NCBI RefSeq assembly: GCF_036964905.1
Contig: NZ_JBALHR010000002.1
Location: forward strand, 434,001-498,000
Source: Gemmobacter denitrificans
Lineage (GTDB): Bacteria; Pseudomonadota; Alphaproteobacteria; Rhodobacterales; Rhodobacteraceae
DNA length: 64,000 nucleotides
Direction: 5' to 3'
The notes below the pieces were generated by a model. It saw only the letters and a list, made by a program, of their open reading frames with translations, ran no database searches and was not told the origin of the DNA. Below, one piece after another: positions 34,059 to 41,777 of this stretch (position 1 is its first letter; each line of letters starts with the position of its first letter). The translations under genes and the position numbers were made by a program.

Positions 34059-34120
34059 GGGGGCTCTGCCCCCGGCGTGCTGGCGCACGACTCTACCGGG
34101 ATATTTGGACCAAGATGAAG
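34059..34120 (+). repeat. REP-like interspersed repeat, copy B
   Basis: Hairpin GGGGGC-TCT-GCCCCC (34059-34073) and, 23 bp later, the conserved tail with GATATTTGGACCAAGATGAA (34100-34119). It lies 14 bp after the cobO stop. The remaining gap up to cobQ (34121-34274) holds another GC-rich stem (GGGGGCAGCGCCCCC near 34240) but no gene. Confidence 0.7.
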
Positions 34121-34274
34121 GGCACGTGGTGTTGACCGAATCCAGGCTGGGTCAGGTTGCGGTACAGGGAGGGATCCTGTTGACCGCCCAAGGTAAAGGC
34201 GCCGCGTTTCCCCCGGGAAACCGGCCCGCAGGGCGGAGGGGGCAGCGCCCCCTGATCCCGCAAGGATTTCTGCC

Positions 34275-35720
34275 ATGCCTGCGCTGATGATCCAGGGGGC
34301 CGGGTCCAATGTCGGCAAATCCTTGCTGGTGGCCGGGCTGTGCCGGGCCGCGCGTCGGCGGGGGCTGACTGTCGCGCCGTTCAAGCCGCAGAACATGTCG
34401 AACAATGCCGCCGTTACCGCAGATGGTGGCGAGATCGGGCGCGCGCAGGCGCTGCAGGCCTTGGCATCTGGGCTTGATCCGATCACCGATATGAACCCGG
34501 TCCTGCTGAAACCCGAAAGCGAGGTCGGCGCGCAGGTGGTGGTGCAGGGGCGGCGCATTGCCACGGTGAAGGCGCGCGATTATGCGGCGCTGAAGCCGCA
34601 GCTTATGGGCGCAGTGCTGGAAAGCTTTGCGCGCCTGCGTGCGGCGCATGATCTGGTGATCGTGGAAGGGGCAGGCAGCCCGGCCGAGGTCAATCTGCGG
34701 GCGGGCGACATTGCCAATATGGGATTTGCCCGGGCGGCGGATGTGCCGGTTGTATTGGCCGGCGATATCGATCGCGGCGGGGTCATTGCGCAGATGATTG
34801 GCACCCAGGCGGTGCTTGACCCGGATGATGCTGCGATGATTTCCGGTTTTCTGATCAACAAGTTCCGCGGCGATGTTCGCCTGTTTGATGACGGCTATCG
34901 GCTGATTGCGGAACGCACGGTATGGCGCGGGTTCGGGGTGCTGCCCTTCTTTGCAGATGCTGCAAAGCTTCCGGCCGAGGATGCGCTGGATCTGCCGCGC
35001 GGGGGCGGGTCGGGCGCGTTCAAGGTGGCGGCGCTGGTCCTGTCACGCATCGCGAATTTTGATGATCTGGACCCTTTGGCACAAGAGCCGGGCGTCGCAC
35101 TGACCATGGTGGCTGCGGGGCAAGCCATTCCGGGCGATACCGATCTGGTGGTCATTCCGGGCAGCAAGTCTACCCGAGGCGATCTGGCCTATCTGCGGGC
35201 ACAGGGCTGGGATATCGACCTTGCCGCCCATGTGCGGCGCGGCGGGCATGTTCTGGGGATTTGTGGGGGCTATCAGATGCTGGGCCGCGTCGTGCGTGAC
35301 CCCGAGGGGATCGAAGGCCCGGCGGGCGAGACGGCGGGGCTGGGCCTGCTGGAAATCGACACGACCATGACCCCTGACAAGCGTCTGACCCGCACCCGCG
35401 CGGTGCATGCGGCCAGCGGCCTGCCGGTCGAAGGCTATGAGATCCATATCGGGCGCAGCGATGGCCCGGGCCGGGCGCGGCCCTTTGCCTTTGTCGATGG
35501 AGCACCGGAGGGCGCCGTGTCGGGGGATGGGCGGATCACCGGAAGTTACCTGCACGGTCTGTTTCGCGCCGATGATTTTCGGGCGGCCTTTCTGCGGGGG
35601 CTTGGCGCGGTGTCATCGGGCCTTTCGCATTCGGCCACGGTTGAGGCGACGTTGGACGCCCTTGCCGATCACATGGAGGCGCATCTGGACGTGCCGGGCC
35701 TGCTCGCGCTGGCACGGTGA
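34275..35720 (+). CDS. cobQ: Cobyric acid synthase
   Basis: The 481-residue amidotransferase adds four amides (b, d, e, g) to adenosylcobyrinic acid a,c-diamide. ATPase part: IQGAGSNVGKSLLVAGLCR (residues 7-25), FKPQNMSNNAAVTADGGEIGRAQ; glutaminase part: VLGICGGYQMLG with nucleophile Cys330, and HGLF near the C-terminus (SYLHGLFRADDFR). The length fits the family. It stands alone after cobO with a 230-bp gap and before a second CobW-family gene. The start is the only ATG that keeps the P-loop in normal position. Confidence 0.96.
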   Translation: MPALMIQGAGSNVGKSLLVAGLCRAARRRGLTVAPFKPQNMSNNAAVTADGGEIGRAQALQALASGLDPITDMNPVLLKPESEVGAQVVVQGRRIATVKARDYAALKPQLMGAVLESFARLRAAHDLVIVEGAGSPAEVNLRAGDIANMGFARAADVPVVLAGDIDRGGVIAQMIGTQAVLDPDDAAMISGFLINKFRGDVRLFDDGYRLIAERTVWRGFGVLPFFADAAKLPAEDALDLPRGGGSGAFKVAALVLSRIANFDDLDPLAQEPGVALTMVAAGQAIPGDTDLVVIPGSKSTRGDLAYLRAQGWDIDLAAHVRRGGHVLGICGGYQMLGRVVRDPEGIEGPAGETAGLGLLEIDTTMTPDKRLTRTRAVHAASGLPVEGYEIHIGRSDGPGRARPFAFVDGAPEGAVSGDGRITGSYLHGLFRADDFRAAFLRGLGAVSSGLSHSATVEATLDALADHMEAHLDVPGLLALAR

Positions 35721-35772
35721 TCTTGCGTCCTGCCACAGGCCCGCATAAGCCGGACCGCAAAGGAGACCTGCC

Positions 35773-36795
35773 ATGACCCTGCGCATCCCTGTCACCATTC
35801 TGACCGGCTTTCTGGGCGCGGGGAAGACCACCTTGCTGAACCGGTTGATGACCGAACCCGGCTTCGGCGATACGGCGGTGATCGTGAATGAATTCGGTGC
35901 GGTCGATGTGGATGGCGGATTGATCGAAGGCATTGGGGATCGCGCTTTCGCCAGTTCCACCGGCTGTATCTGCTGCACTGTTTCGGGCGATGTCCGGCTG
36001 ACGCTGCTGCGGCTGAAGGATGAGGCCGACAGCGGCAAGGGCCCCAAATTCAGCCGCGTGGTGATCGAAACCACCGGTCTTGCCGACCCGGCTCCGGTGC
36101 TGCAGACCTTCATGACCAATGACATCATGCTGGAGAATTTCGTGCTGAACGGTGTGGTGACGGTGGTCGATGCCGCCACCGCGCTGGAGGTGCTGGACCG
36201 GCAGGAAGAGGCGCGGCGGCAGGTGGCAGTGGCCGATCTGCTGGTGGTCAGCAAGACCGATCTGGCCGACCCGGCCCCGGTGATCGCGCGGTTGCAAGGC
36301 CTGGCCCCAAATGCCGAGGTTCTGGCCGCCCCCGACATGGCAGCCGAGCGGCTGTTTTCGATTGCGGCCTATGATCTGGCCGGCAAGCCGCCGGTGGTGG
36401 CGGAATGGCTGCGCTTTGCCGCCCGCGCCGACCATAGCGGCCATCACCACAGCCCCAACCACCATGGCGGGGGTATCACGGCCTTTTGCTTCATGGCAGA
36501 TCAGCCGGTCGAAGCGGCGGTGATGGATATGGCCCTGTCGGCGCTGCAGGCGACCTACGGGCCGGATCTGCTGCGGGTGAAGGGTTTGGTGGAACTGGCC
36601 GAATGGCCGGGTCGCCCGACAGTCTTTCATGTGGTGCAGCATATCCTAAGCCCGCCGCGCCAATTGCCGGATTGGCCGGAGGGCGTGCAGGGGTCACGGC
36701 TGGTCATCATTCTGGCCGGCCCGGGGCGCAACCAGTTGGTGCCGATGATGGCCTCTTTCCTGCATGAATTCCGTCCCGTGGGGCAGGGCTGGTAG
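35773..36795 (+). CDS. Second CobW/COG0523-family GTPase
   Basis: The 340-residue G3E GTPase has GFLGAGKTTLLNRL (residues 12-25), GCICC (64-68), ETTGLADPAP, SKTDLAD and a His-rich loop HSGHHHSPNHHGGG (about 222-235), then a CobW_C domain. It is clearly a paralogue of the cobW at 31538 but only moderately similar, with a differently placed His stretch. COG0523 proteins include zinc chaperones (ZigA/YeiR type) as well as CobW; proximity to cobQ suggests corrinoid cobalt, but no Zur-type site was recognised. It ends 56 bp before tRNA-Ala. Confidence 0.9.
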   Translation: MTLRIPVTILTGFLGAGKTTLLNRLMTEPGFGDTAVIVNEFGAVDVDGGLIEGIGDRAFASSTGCICCTVSGDVRLTLLRLKDEADSGKGPKFSRVVIETTGLADPAPVLQTFMTNDIMLENFVLNGVVTVVDAATALEVLDRQEEARRQVAVADLLVVSKTDLADPAPVIARLQGLAPNAEVLAAPDMAAERLFSIAAYDLAGKPPVVAEWLRFAARADHSGHHHSPNHHGGGITAFCFMADQPVEAAVMDMALSALQATYGPDLLRVKGLVELAEWPGRPTVFHVVQHILSPPRQLPDWPEGVQGSRLVIILAGPGRNQLVPMMASFLHEFRPVGQGW

Positions 36796-36809
36796 GGCCG
36801 CGTGGCGGC

Positions 36810-36838
36810 TTGACAATCCTGTGGCGATTCTCCAGAAA
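36810..36838 (+). promoter_or_regulatory. Candidate promoter of tRNA-Ala
   Basis: TTGACA (36810-36815) is followed 17-18 bp later by a weak -10 (CAGAAAT region, 36833-36839). A start near 36846 would precede the tRNA by about 6 nt. Weak -10 elements are common for stable RNA in this group. Confidence 0.45.
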
Positions 36839-36851
36839 TCGCGCAGGTCGC

Positions 36852-36927
<76 letters not shown>

Positions 36928-37187
36928 TTGACCTTTGAATGCATTGGATATTTTTCTGATGTTTTTGACTTACCCGCCAAAATACCCGCAAATAATAAGC
37001 GCCTGCTTGCAGTGAGATGCGACTCGCGAGCGCTGTAAGTTCAGTTTTGCTTCGGCTGTCATGGGGTACAGTTTGGAACTCTTGCGCGCCCCATCTGCCG
37101 CTGGCGGGCATTGGGCGTCATGCTGGGCCATGCGTTGGCAAGGGCTCAATTCGGGTAGGTTGAAAGCGATGCAGCGCTCCCAAATGA

Positions 37188-37334
37188 TCTGCGTGTCGAC
37201 GTTACAACACCCGCGACGAAGCCCGTGCCGATGCCTTCGACTACATCGAACGCTTCTACAACCCGCGCAGACGGCACTCGAAACTGGGCTACCTCAGGCC
37301 CATGGAGTTCGAGGCCCGCGCTTTACTAGCTTAA
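37188..37334 (+). pseudogene. IS3-family transposase (OrfB) C-terminal fragment
   Basis: The frame reads RRYNTRDEARADAFDYIERF, then YNPRRRHSKLGYLRPMEFE and stops with TAA at 37332-37334. This is the conserved end of the IS3 group DDE transposase. Upstream the frame is closed by a stop at 37185, so only about 48 codons remain. The following TGTCCACGAAACCGGCAGCA (about 37340-37359) looks like the usual IS3-type right end. Confidence 0.85.
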
Positions 37335-37365
37335 CCCGCTGTCCACGAAACCGGCAGCAGCTCAA

Positions 37366-37488
37366 AATGCCTTTCAGAACAAGACGATGGTCCGCAGGCT
37401 TGCGACCGATCGAATGACGGACTGCCCGGATGAAGCCCTCAAAGAATGCCCATTCGTCGTCCGACATCAGGTTTCGTGCCAAGGTCAC
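37366..37488 (-). pseudogene. IS5-family transposase N-terminal fragment
   Basis: On the minus strand an ATG at 37488 begins MTLARNLMSDDEWAFFEGFI, then RKPADHRLVLKGI, the N-terminus of IS5-type (IS1031-like) transposases. Similarity ends at about 37366, exactly where the IS3 right end begins; the frame then runs on into the IS3 scrap in antisense. The rest of the transposase is missing. Confidence 0.8.
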
Positions 37489-37616
37489 CTCCCACGTAGA
37501 GATGATCTTGAATCACAGCCGACCGCGGAGGGGAATCCGTTTTGTCAACACTGCCTAAAGCCGACCAAATAAAACCCAAGTCTAAAAGACAGCAGAAATC
37601 AAGATGCAAAGTTATG

Positions 37617-38105
37617 TTAATTATGGATCGGCAACTCTTGGTCCGGTAAACTACCTCCAACAAAGTTTCGCTTCGCGGTGAAACTCGATCCGGTTGGGAT
37701 GTTACTCAAAACAACCTTTTCAAGCTCAAGGTAGAAATCACTCACACTCTCTTCGAATGGTTTATCCGGAGATACTGGAAGAAAAACTCCCCTCACTTCG
37801 CGAATGAATACCTTCAAGTCGCCAACGGGAGGCGCGAAGATGTCAATACTCGCCAATCTGTTCTTGCCTTCGAAATTGCACTTTGTATGAAATCTCTCTT
37901 TCGAATAAACTCCGCAGGATGCACCGATTTCTTCTACCGATCCGATTATACCCTTGGAAACCCGCATGCGAATTTCGATTGAATTTTCGGCGTTGATCAG
38001 GAAATAGCTGTATGCCGTCTCCGGTGCGCAGGCCGCAAGGATCGCTGAAGAAGCGATACAGATACAGAAATGGCTGATATTCTTTTTCAAAATGGAAATG
38101 CTCAT
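37617..38105 (-). CDS. Putative lipoprotein of unknown function
   Basis: A 162-residue product with a lipoprotein signal peptide: MSISILKKNISHFCICIASS, then ILAAC with the lipobox cysteine at about residue 26. The mature part is beta-rich in appearance with two more cysteines (GASCGVYS, TKCNFEG) and no recognised domain. The codon use is AT-rich and full of Ile, Lys, Asn and Phe, quite unlike the GC-rich neighbours, indicating recent acquisition. Start: ATG at 38105 preceded by GGGAGGAGG; the longer version would use TTG at 38108. It lies among IS remnants and may be cargo of a decayed island. Confidence 0.65.
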   Translation of the reverse strand: MSISILKKNISHFCICIASSAILAACAPETAYSYFLINAENSIEIRMRVSKGIIGSVEEIGASCGVYSKERFHTKCNFEGKNRLASIDIFAPPVGDLKVFIREVRGVFLPVSPDKPFEESVSDFYLELEKVVLSNIPTGSSFTAKRNFVGGSLPDQELPIHN

Positions 38106-38637
38106 CAAAGCCTCCTCCCAGCCAGCAATGTTGGATACTGTACTGAGTGTTGTTGCACAAGTCCACAGTTTGCCGATTTACTCGCCGAATCCAGCATCAA
38201 TGTGGCAGGCCATATTCCAGTCGAACATTTTATCGCCTTGCAGGAGGTGTAGGTTTATTTTAATTTATGCGAACAGTTTTGACCTTCATATTCCCGGAAA
38301 AATCAGTCAGTTGTGAACCAGTCCATAGATGACTGCTCGATCTTTTCTGTCGTTTCGCGATCTTCCTTATGGATACATTTGGATGGGATGCGGCGGGTTC
38401 GGGTGCTGTTTTTGCTGCATGGGTGATCGTGCAAGATCACTTGCCTGAATGCCCGTTGGACGAGCTACCCTGTCTCTTTGGAAGCTGACCGCGCATCAGA
38501 ATGTGCGTGGAAGGCGCATGGAAATGACTGGATCGCAAGCGCAGCGAGAGGTGACTACCTTCTTGCGCGGAATCTGGTGTTGCGTCGCGGGTGGTAGTTG
38601 CGCGCGGTGCGTTAACATATTGAAAATACAAAATTAT
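38106..38637. other. AT-richer intergenic stretch without a convincing gene
   Basis: About 530 bp between the lipoprotein gene and the GTA leader. Base composition is mixed, with runs such as TTTATTTTAATTTATG near 38255. Short open frames exist on both strands but none has a recognisable product, good codon use or ribosome-binding site. A sequence TGTTGTTGCACAAGTCC near 38147 resembles ends of some insertion sequences, but too little remains to assign it. Confidence 0.5.
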
Positions 38638-38666
38638 TTGACATTGCGGGCGCTGTCGTGTAGAGA
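38638..38666 (+). promoter_or_regulatory. Candidate promoter ahead of the GTA genes
   Basis: TTGACA (38638-38643), a 17-bp spacer and TAGAGA (38661-38666). A start near 38673 would run into the hairpin at 38688-38728 and then gp1. Confidence 0.5.
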
Positions 38667-38685
38667 TTTGCCATGCTGGAAGAAA

Positions 38686-38728
38686 TGGGCGAGCGACGGA
38701 TCGGGGGGACCCGGGCGCTCGCTTTTTT
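38686..38728 (+). terminator. Hairpin plus T6 in the GTA leader
   Basis: Arms GCGAGCG (about 38690-38696) and CGCTCGC (38716-38722) enclose a G-rich loop and are followed by six Ts (38723-38728). It lies between the candidate promoter and gp1, so it would shorten the GTA transcript unless read through. Confidence 0.6.
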
Positions 38729-38769
38729 CATTTCACTCGTGCGGGGGCATGAGAGCAGGCGGCAGCAGT

Positions 38770-39099
38770 ATGGGAATGGAATTTCTTGGGGGAGACGCCG
38801 GGCCTGAAGCTTTGCTGAAGGCAACGGAAAGCATGTATCGGGAAGTAGCGATGGAACTGGCCGCGGCCACCGAAAAGGTGCGGCGGGGCGAGTTCGGAGA
38901 GGCCAAGACCGCCATGCAGGCGGTCAGGGATCTGCGCGCTGCATTCCAGTTGGTGATGGAAGAAAGGAACCGCGTTGACAAACTCCGCAAGCAGGTTGCC
39001 GGGGTCGCAAGTGGCGCCGGAGAACTGGATTTCGCGGCAGCCCGGTCTGAAATCGGGCGCCGCCTGGCTCGCCTCCGTGACGCAGGCCCAGGTGGATGA
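38770..39099 (+). CDS. GTA gene 1 product (small terminase-like)
   Basis: The 109-residue, mostly alpha-helical product has the coiled-coil-like run EVAMELAAATEKVRRGEFGEAKTA and RDLRAAFQLVMEERNRVDKLRKQ typical of the first protein of RcGTA-type clusters, which is now viewed as a small terminase subunit (TerS) of DNA packaging. It lies in the correct place, overlapping the large terminase gene by 125 bp. The start is uncertain: ATG at 38770, 38776 or 38749; none has an ideal ribosome-binding site. The C-terminal ARSEIGRRLARLRDAG fits the family. Confidence 0.78.
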   Translation: MGMEFLGGDAGPEALLKATESMYREVAMELAAATEKVRRGEFGEAKTAMQAVRDLRAAFQLVMEERNRVDKLRKQVAGVASGAGELDFAAARSEIGRRLARLRDAGPGG

Positions 39100-40390
39100 G
39101 TTTCTGGGAGGGCTGAGCAATGCGGCCTTGATCGCCTTGCCGTGGATGTTCGAATTCTGGGCGCTGCCCCACCAACTGCCACCCGAAGGGGCCTGGAAGA
39201 CCTGGGTCATCATGGGGGGGCGTGGTGCGGGCAAGACGCGGGCCGGGGCGGAGTGGATCCGTTCCATGGTGGAAGGGGCGCGACCCTCTGACCCCGGCCA
39301 GGCGCGGCGCGTGGCGCTGGTGGGCGAAACGCAGGATCAGGTGCGCGAGGTGATGATCTTTGGAGAAAGCGGGATCATGGCCTGTTCGCCCCCCGACCGC
39401 AGGCCGGTCTGGGAAGCAACGCGCAAGCGGCTGGTCTGGCCCAATGGGGCGGTGGCACAGGTGATTTCGGCGCATGAGCCGGAAAGCCTGCGCGGACCGC
39501 AATTCGATGCGGCCTGGGCGGATGAACTGGCCAAGTGGAAGCGGGCGGAAGAAACCTGGGACCAGCTGCAATTCGCGCTGCGTCTGGGTGACCATCCGCA
39601 GCAGGTGGTGACAACGACGCCGAAGAATGTGGCGGTGCTGAAGGCGATCCTGAACAATCCCAGCAGCGTGGTGACCCATGCCCCGACCGATGCCAACCGC
39701 GCCTATCTGGCCGCGAGTTTTCTGGAAGAGGTGCGAACGCGCTATGGCGGCACGCGCGCCGGGCGGCAGGAATTGGACGGTGTGCTGATCGAGGATGCCG
39801 AGGGGGCGCTGTGGACCACGGGGCTGCTGGAGCGCGGCCGGGTGGATCGCGCGCCGGTGCTGAGCCGGGTGGTGGTGGCGGTGGACCCGCCTGTCACCGG
39901 GCATGGCGGATCGGATGATTGTGGAATCGTTGTCGTTGGCGCTGTGACCGAAGGGCCGCCCCAGGATTGGAGGGCCTATGTGCTGGAGGATGCCACTGTG
40001 CAGGGTGCCTCGCCCGACGCCTGGGCGCGCGCGGCGATTGCGGCGATGGAGCGGCATGGGGCAGATCGGCTGGTGGCCGAGGTCAACCAGGGCGGCGATC
40101 TGGTGCAGGCGGTGATCCGGCAGGTCGATCCATTGGTCAGCTTCAAGGCGGTCCGGGCCAGCAAGGGCAAGGCCGCACGGGCCGAGCCGGTGGCCGCATT
40201 GTATGAACAAGGGCGCGTCAGCCATTTGCGTGGGCTGGAGCGGCTGGAGGATCAGATGTGCCGGATGACCGCGCGGGGCTATGAGGGCAGGGGATCGCCT
40301 GATCGCGTGGATGCCCTGGTCTGGGCGCTGACGGCACTGATGATCGACCCGGCACAGGCCTATCGGCGCCCGCAGGTGCGGCTGCTTTAG
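38975..40390 (+). CDS. GTA large terminase (gp2-like)
   Basis: The 471-residue packaging motor has an ATPase with Walker A GGRGAGKTRAG (from residue 81), Walker B/catalytic DE in AAWADELAKW (about 183-184), and a C-terminal RNase H-like nuclease with AVDPPVTGHGGSDDCGI and SPDRVDALVWALTAL. This is the Terminase_6/RcGTA gp2 type. The best start is TTG at 38975 with AGGAA upstream, overlapping gp1; a GTG near 39010 is an alternative. The reading frame is intact, so loss of the downstream genes seems recent or the gene is retained for another reason. Confidence 0.88.
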   Translation: MTNSASRLPGSQVAPENWISRQPGLKSGAAWLASVTQAQVDEFLGGLSNAALIALPWMFEFWALPHQLPPEGAWKTWVIMGGRGAGKTRAGAEWIRSMVEGARPSDPGQARRVALVGETQDQVREVMIFGESGIMACSPPDRRPVWEATRKRLVWPNGAVAQVISAHEPESLRGPQFDAAWADELAKWKRAEETWDQLQFALRLGDHPQQVVTTTPKNVAVLKAILNNPSSVVTHAPTDANRAYLAASFLEEVRTRYGGTRAGRQELDGVLIEDAEGALWTTGLLERGRVDRAPVLSRVVVAVDPPVTGHGGSDDCGIVVVGAVTEGPPQDWRAYVLEDATVQGASPDAWARAAIAAMERHGADRLVAEVNQGGDLVQAVIRQVDPLVSFKAVRASKGKAARAEPVAALYEQGRVSHLRGLERLEDQMCRMTARGYEGRGSPDRVDALVWALTALMIDPAQAYRRPQVRLL

Positions 40391-40489
40391 GCCGACTGTC
40401 CTGAATGGACACAGAAGATGCGAGCGCGGTCGCCCCTGAAACAAGGGGAGACCGGCAGAGGGCGGTTTGCCCGGAGCAAGGAGAACGGC

Positions 40490-41593
40490 ATGGTGTTTGA
40501 TTTTCTGCGGCGGGCCGAAAAGGCGGCGCCGGAGCAAAAAGCCTCGGCCACCGGGCGTGTGGTGGCCTTTGGGACATCCGGCCGAACGGTCTGGAGTGCG
40601 CGCGATACGCTGAGCCTGACGAAGAATGGCTTTCAGGGCAATCCGGTCGGGTTTCGCGTGGTCAAGCTGATTTCCGAGACGGCGGCGGCACTGCCGCTGG
40701 TGCTGCAAGACGCCGCGCGGCGCTATGAGACACATCCGGTGCTGGACCTGATCCGCCGCCCCAATCCGGCGCAGGGACGGGCCGATCTGTTCGAGGCGAT
40801 CTATGCCCAGCTTTTGCTGAGCGGGAATGCCTATCTTGAGGCAGTGCCGGGGATCGATGCAGTGCCGGGCGAATTGCACCTGCTGCGCAGCGATCGCATG
40901 AGCCTTGTTCCGGGGCCGGATGGTTGGCCGGTGGCCTATGATTACACGGTGGGCGGCCGCAGGCATCGCTTTGACATGACAGGGCCGGTGCAGCCGGTTT
41001 GCCACATTCGCAGCTATCACCCGCAGGATGACCATTACGGCCTGTCGCCCCTGCAAGCGGCGGCGGTGGCGCTGGATGTGCATTCGGCAGCAAGCGCCTG
41101 GTCCAAAGCGCTGCTGGACAATGCGGCGCGGCCTTCGGGGGCGATCATCTACAAGGGCCCGGATGGGCAGGCCACCCTGTCGGCGGATCAATATGATCGG
41201 CTGGTCAGCGAGATCGAGGCCAATCACCAGGGCGCGCGCAATGCGGGGCGGCCCATGCTTCTGGAAGGCGGCCTGGACTGGAAGCCGATGGGGTTCAGCC
41301 CAAGCGACATGGAATTCCAGAAGACCAAGGAAGCTGCGGCACGGGAGATTGCCATTGCCTTCGGGGTGCCGCCGATGCTGATCGGCATCCCGGGCGACGC
41401 GACCTATGCCAATTATCAGGAGGCGAACCGGGCCTTCTACCGGCTGACGGTGCTGCCATTGGTCGGCAAGGTGACGGCGGCGATTTCGCATTGGCTGCCG
41501 GAGATCAGCTCGCGGATGGTGTCGCGGGAGGGTTTGAATTCCGTGTCGCGCAGTTGTCCGCCAGTTTTGGTGTCGGCCCGGAAAGGGGGCTGA
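40490..41593 (+). pseudogene. GTA/phage portal protein (HK97 family), 3' truncated and fused
   Basis: The start ATG at 40490 has AAGGAGA upstream. Residues 1-335 match phage portal proteins of the HK97/RcGTA gp3 type (NPVGFRVVKLISETAAALPL; ANYQEANRAFYRLTVLPL). After about position 41490 (ISHWL) the similarity ends; the last 30 residues (beginning PEISSRMVSREG) are not portal-like. In the frame one base out, the same DNA reads as a plausible GTA gp15 C-terminus. So the C-terminal roughly 40-60 residues of the portal are missing. The protein would probably not form a functional portal. Confidence 0.8.
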
Positions 41594-41619
41594 CGGTTTC
41601 CCTGCCGATCCAGGCTTGA
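41485..41619 (+). pseudogene. Residual 3' end of a GTA tail gene (gp15-like)
   Basis: In the frame ending with TGA at 41617-41619 the DNA reads FALAAGDQLADGVAGGFEF, then RVAQLSASFGVGPERGLTVS. The pattern (D/G)..AG.(F)..(R)VAQ.S..(F/Y)G.G is what I recall for the end of the host-specificity/gp15 proteins of GTAs. It has no start and directly follows the portal break. A strong terminator follows at 41638. Assignment is by memory of the pattern and needs checking. Confidence 0.45.
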
Positions 41620-41637
41620 TGCCATAGACTTGCCTGC

Positions 41638-41678
41638 GCCCATGGCCGCCAATGTGCGGCCATGGGCCTTTTGTTTTT
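41638..41678 (+). terminator. Strong rho-independent terminator
   Basis: A perfect 12-bp inverted repeat GCCCATGGCCGC (41638-41649) / GCGGCCATGGGC (41656-41667) with a 6-nt loop is followed by TTTTGTTTTT. It closes the GTA remnant. Confidence 0.92.
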
Positions 41679-41777
41679 CTGGCGGTTGGTGGTGTTTCCT
41701 GCGAATGAAGCATTGTCCGGGCAGTCGGCTGAGATGCAGAAATGCGCGACCGACCCCTGTGGAAAGTGAGAGCATGG

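Larger units (their letters stand above)
38638..41677 (+). mobile_element. Remnant of a Rhodobacter-type gene transfer agent cluster
   Basis: Three head genes in RcGTA order (g1 small terminase, g2 large terminase, g3 portal) are followed by a short out-of-frame tail that resembles the C-terminus of the last structural gene (g15) and a strong terminator. Everything between g3 and g15 (protease, capsid, head-tail and tail genes) is absent. The genes are GC-rich like the host chromosome, as normal for vertically inherited GTAs. The start is set at the candidate promoter. Confidence 0.7.
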
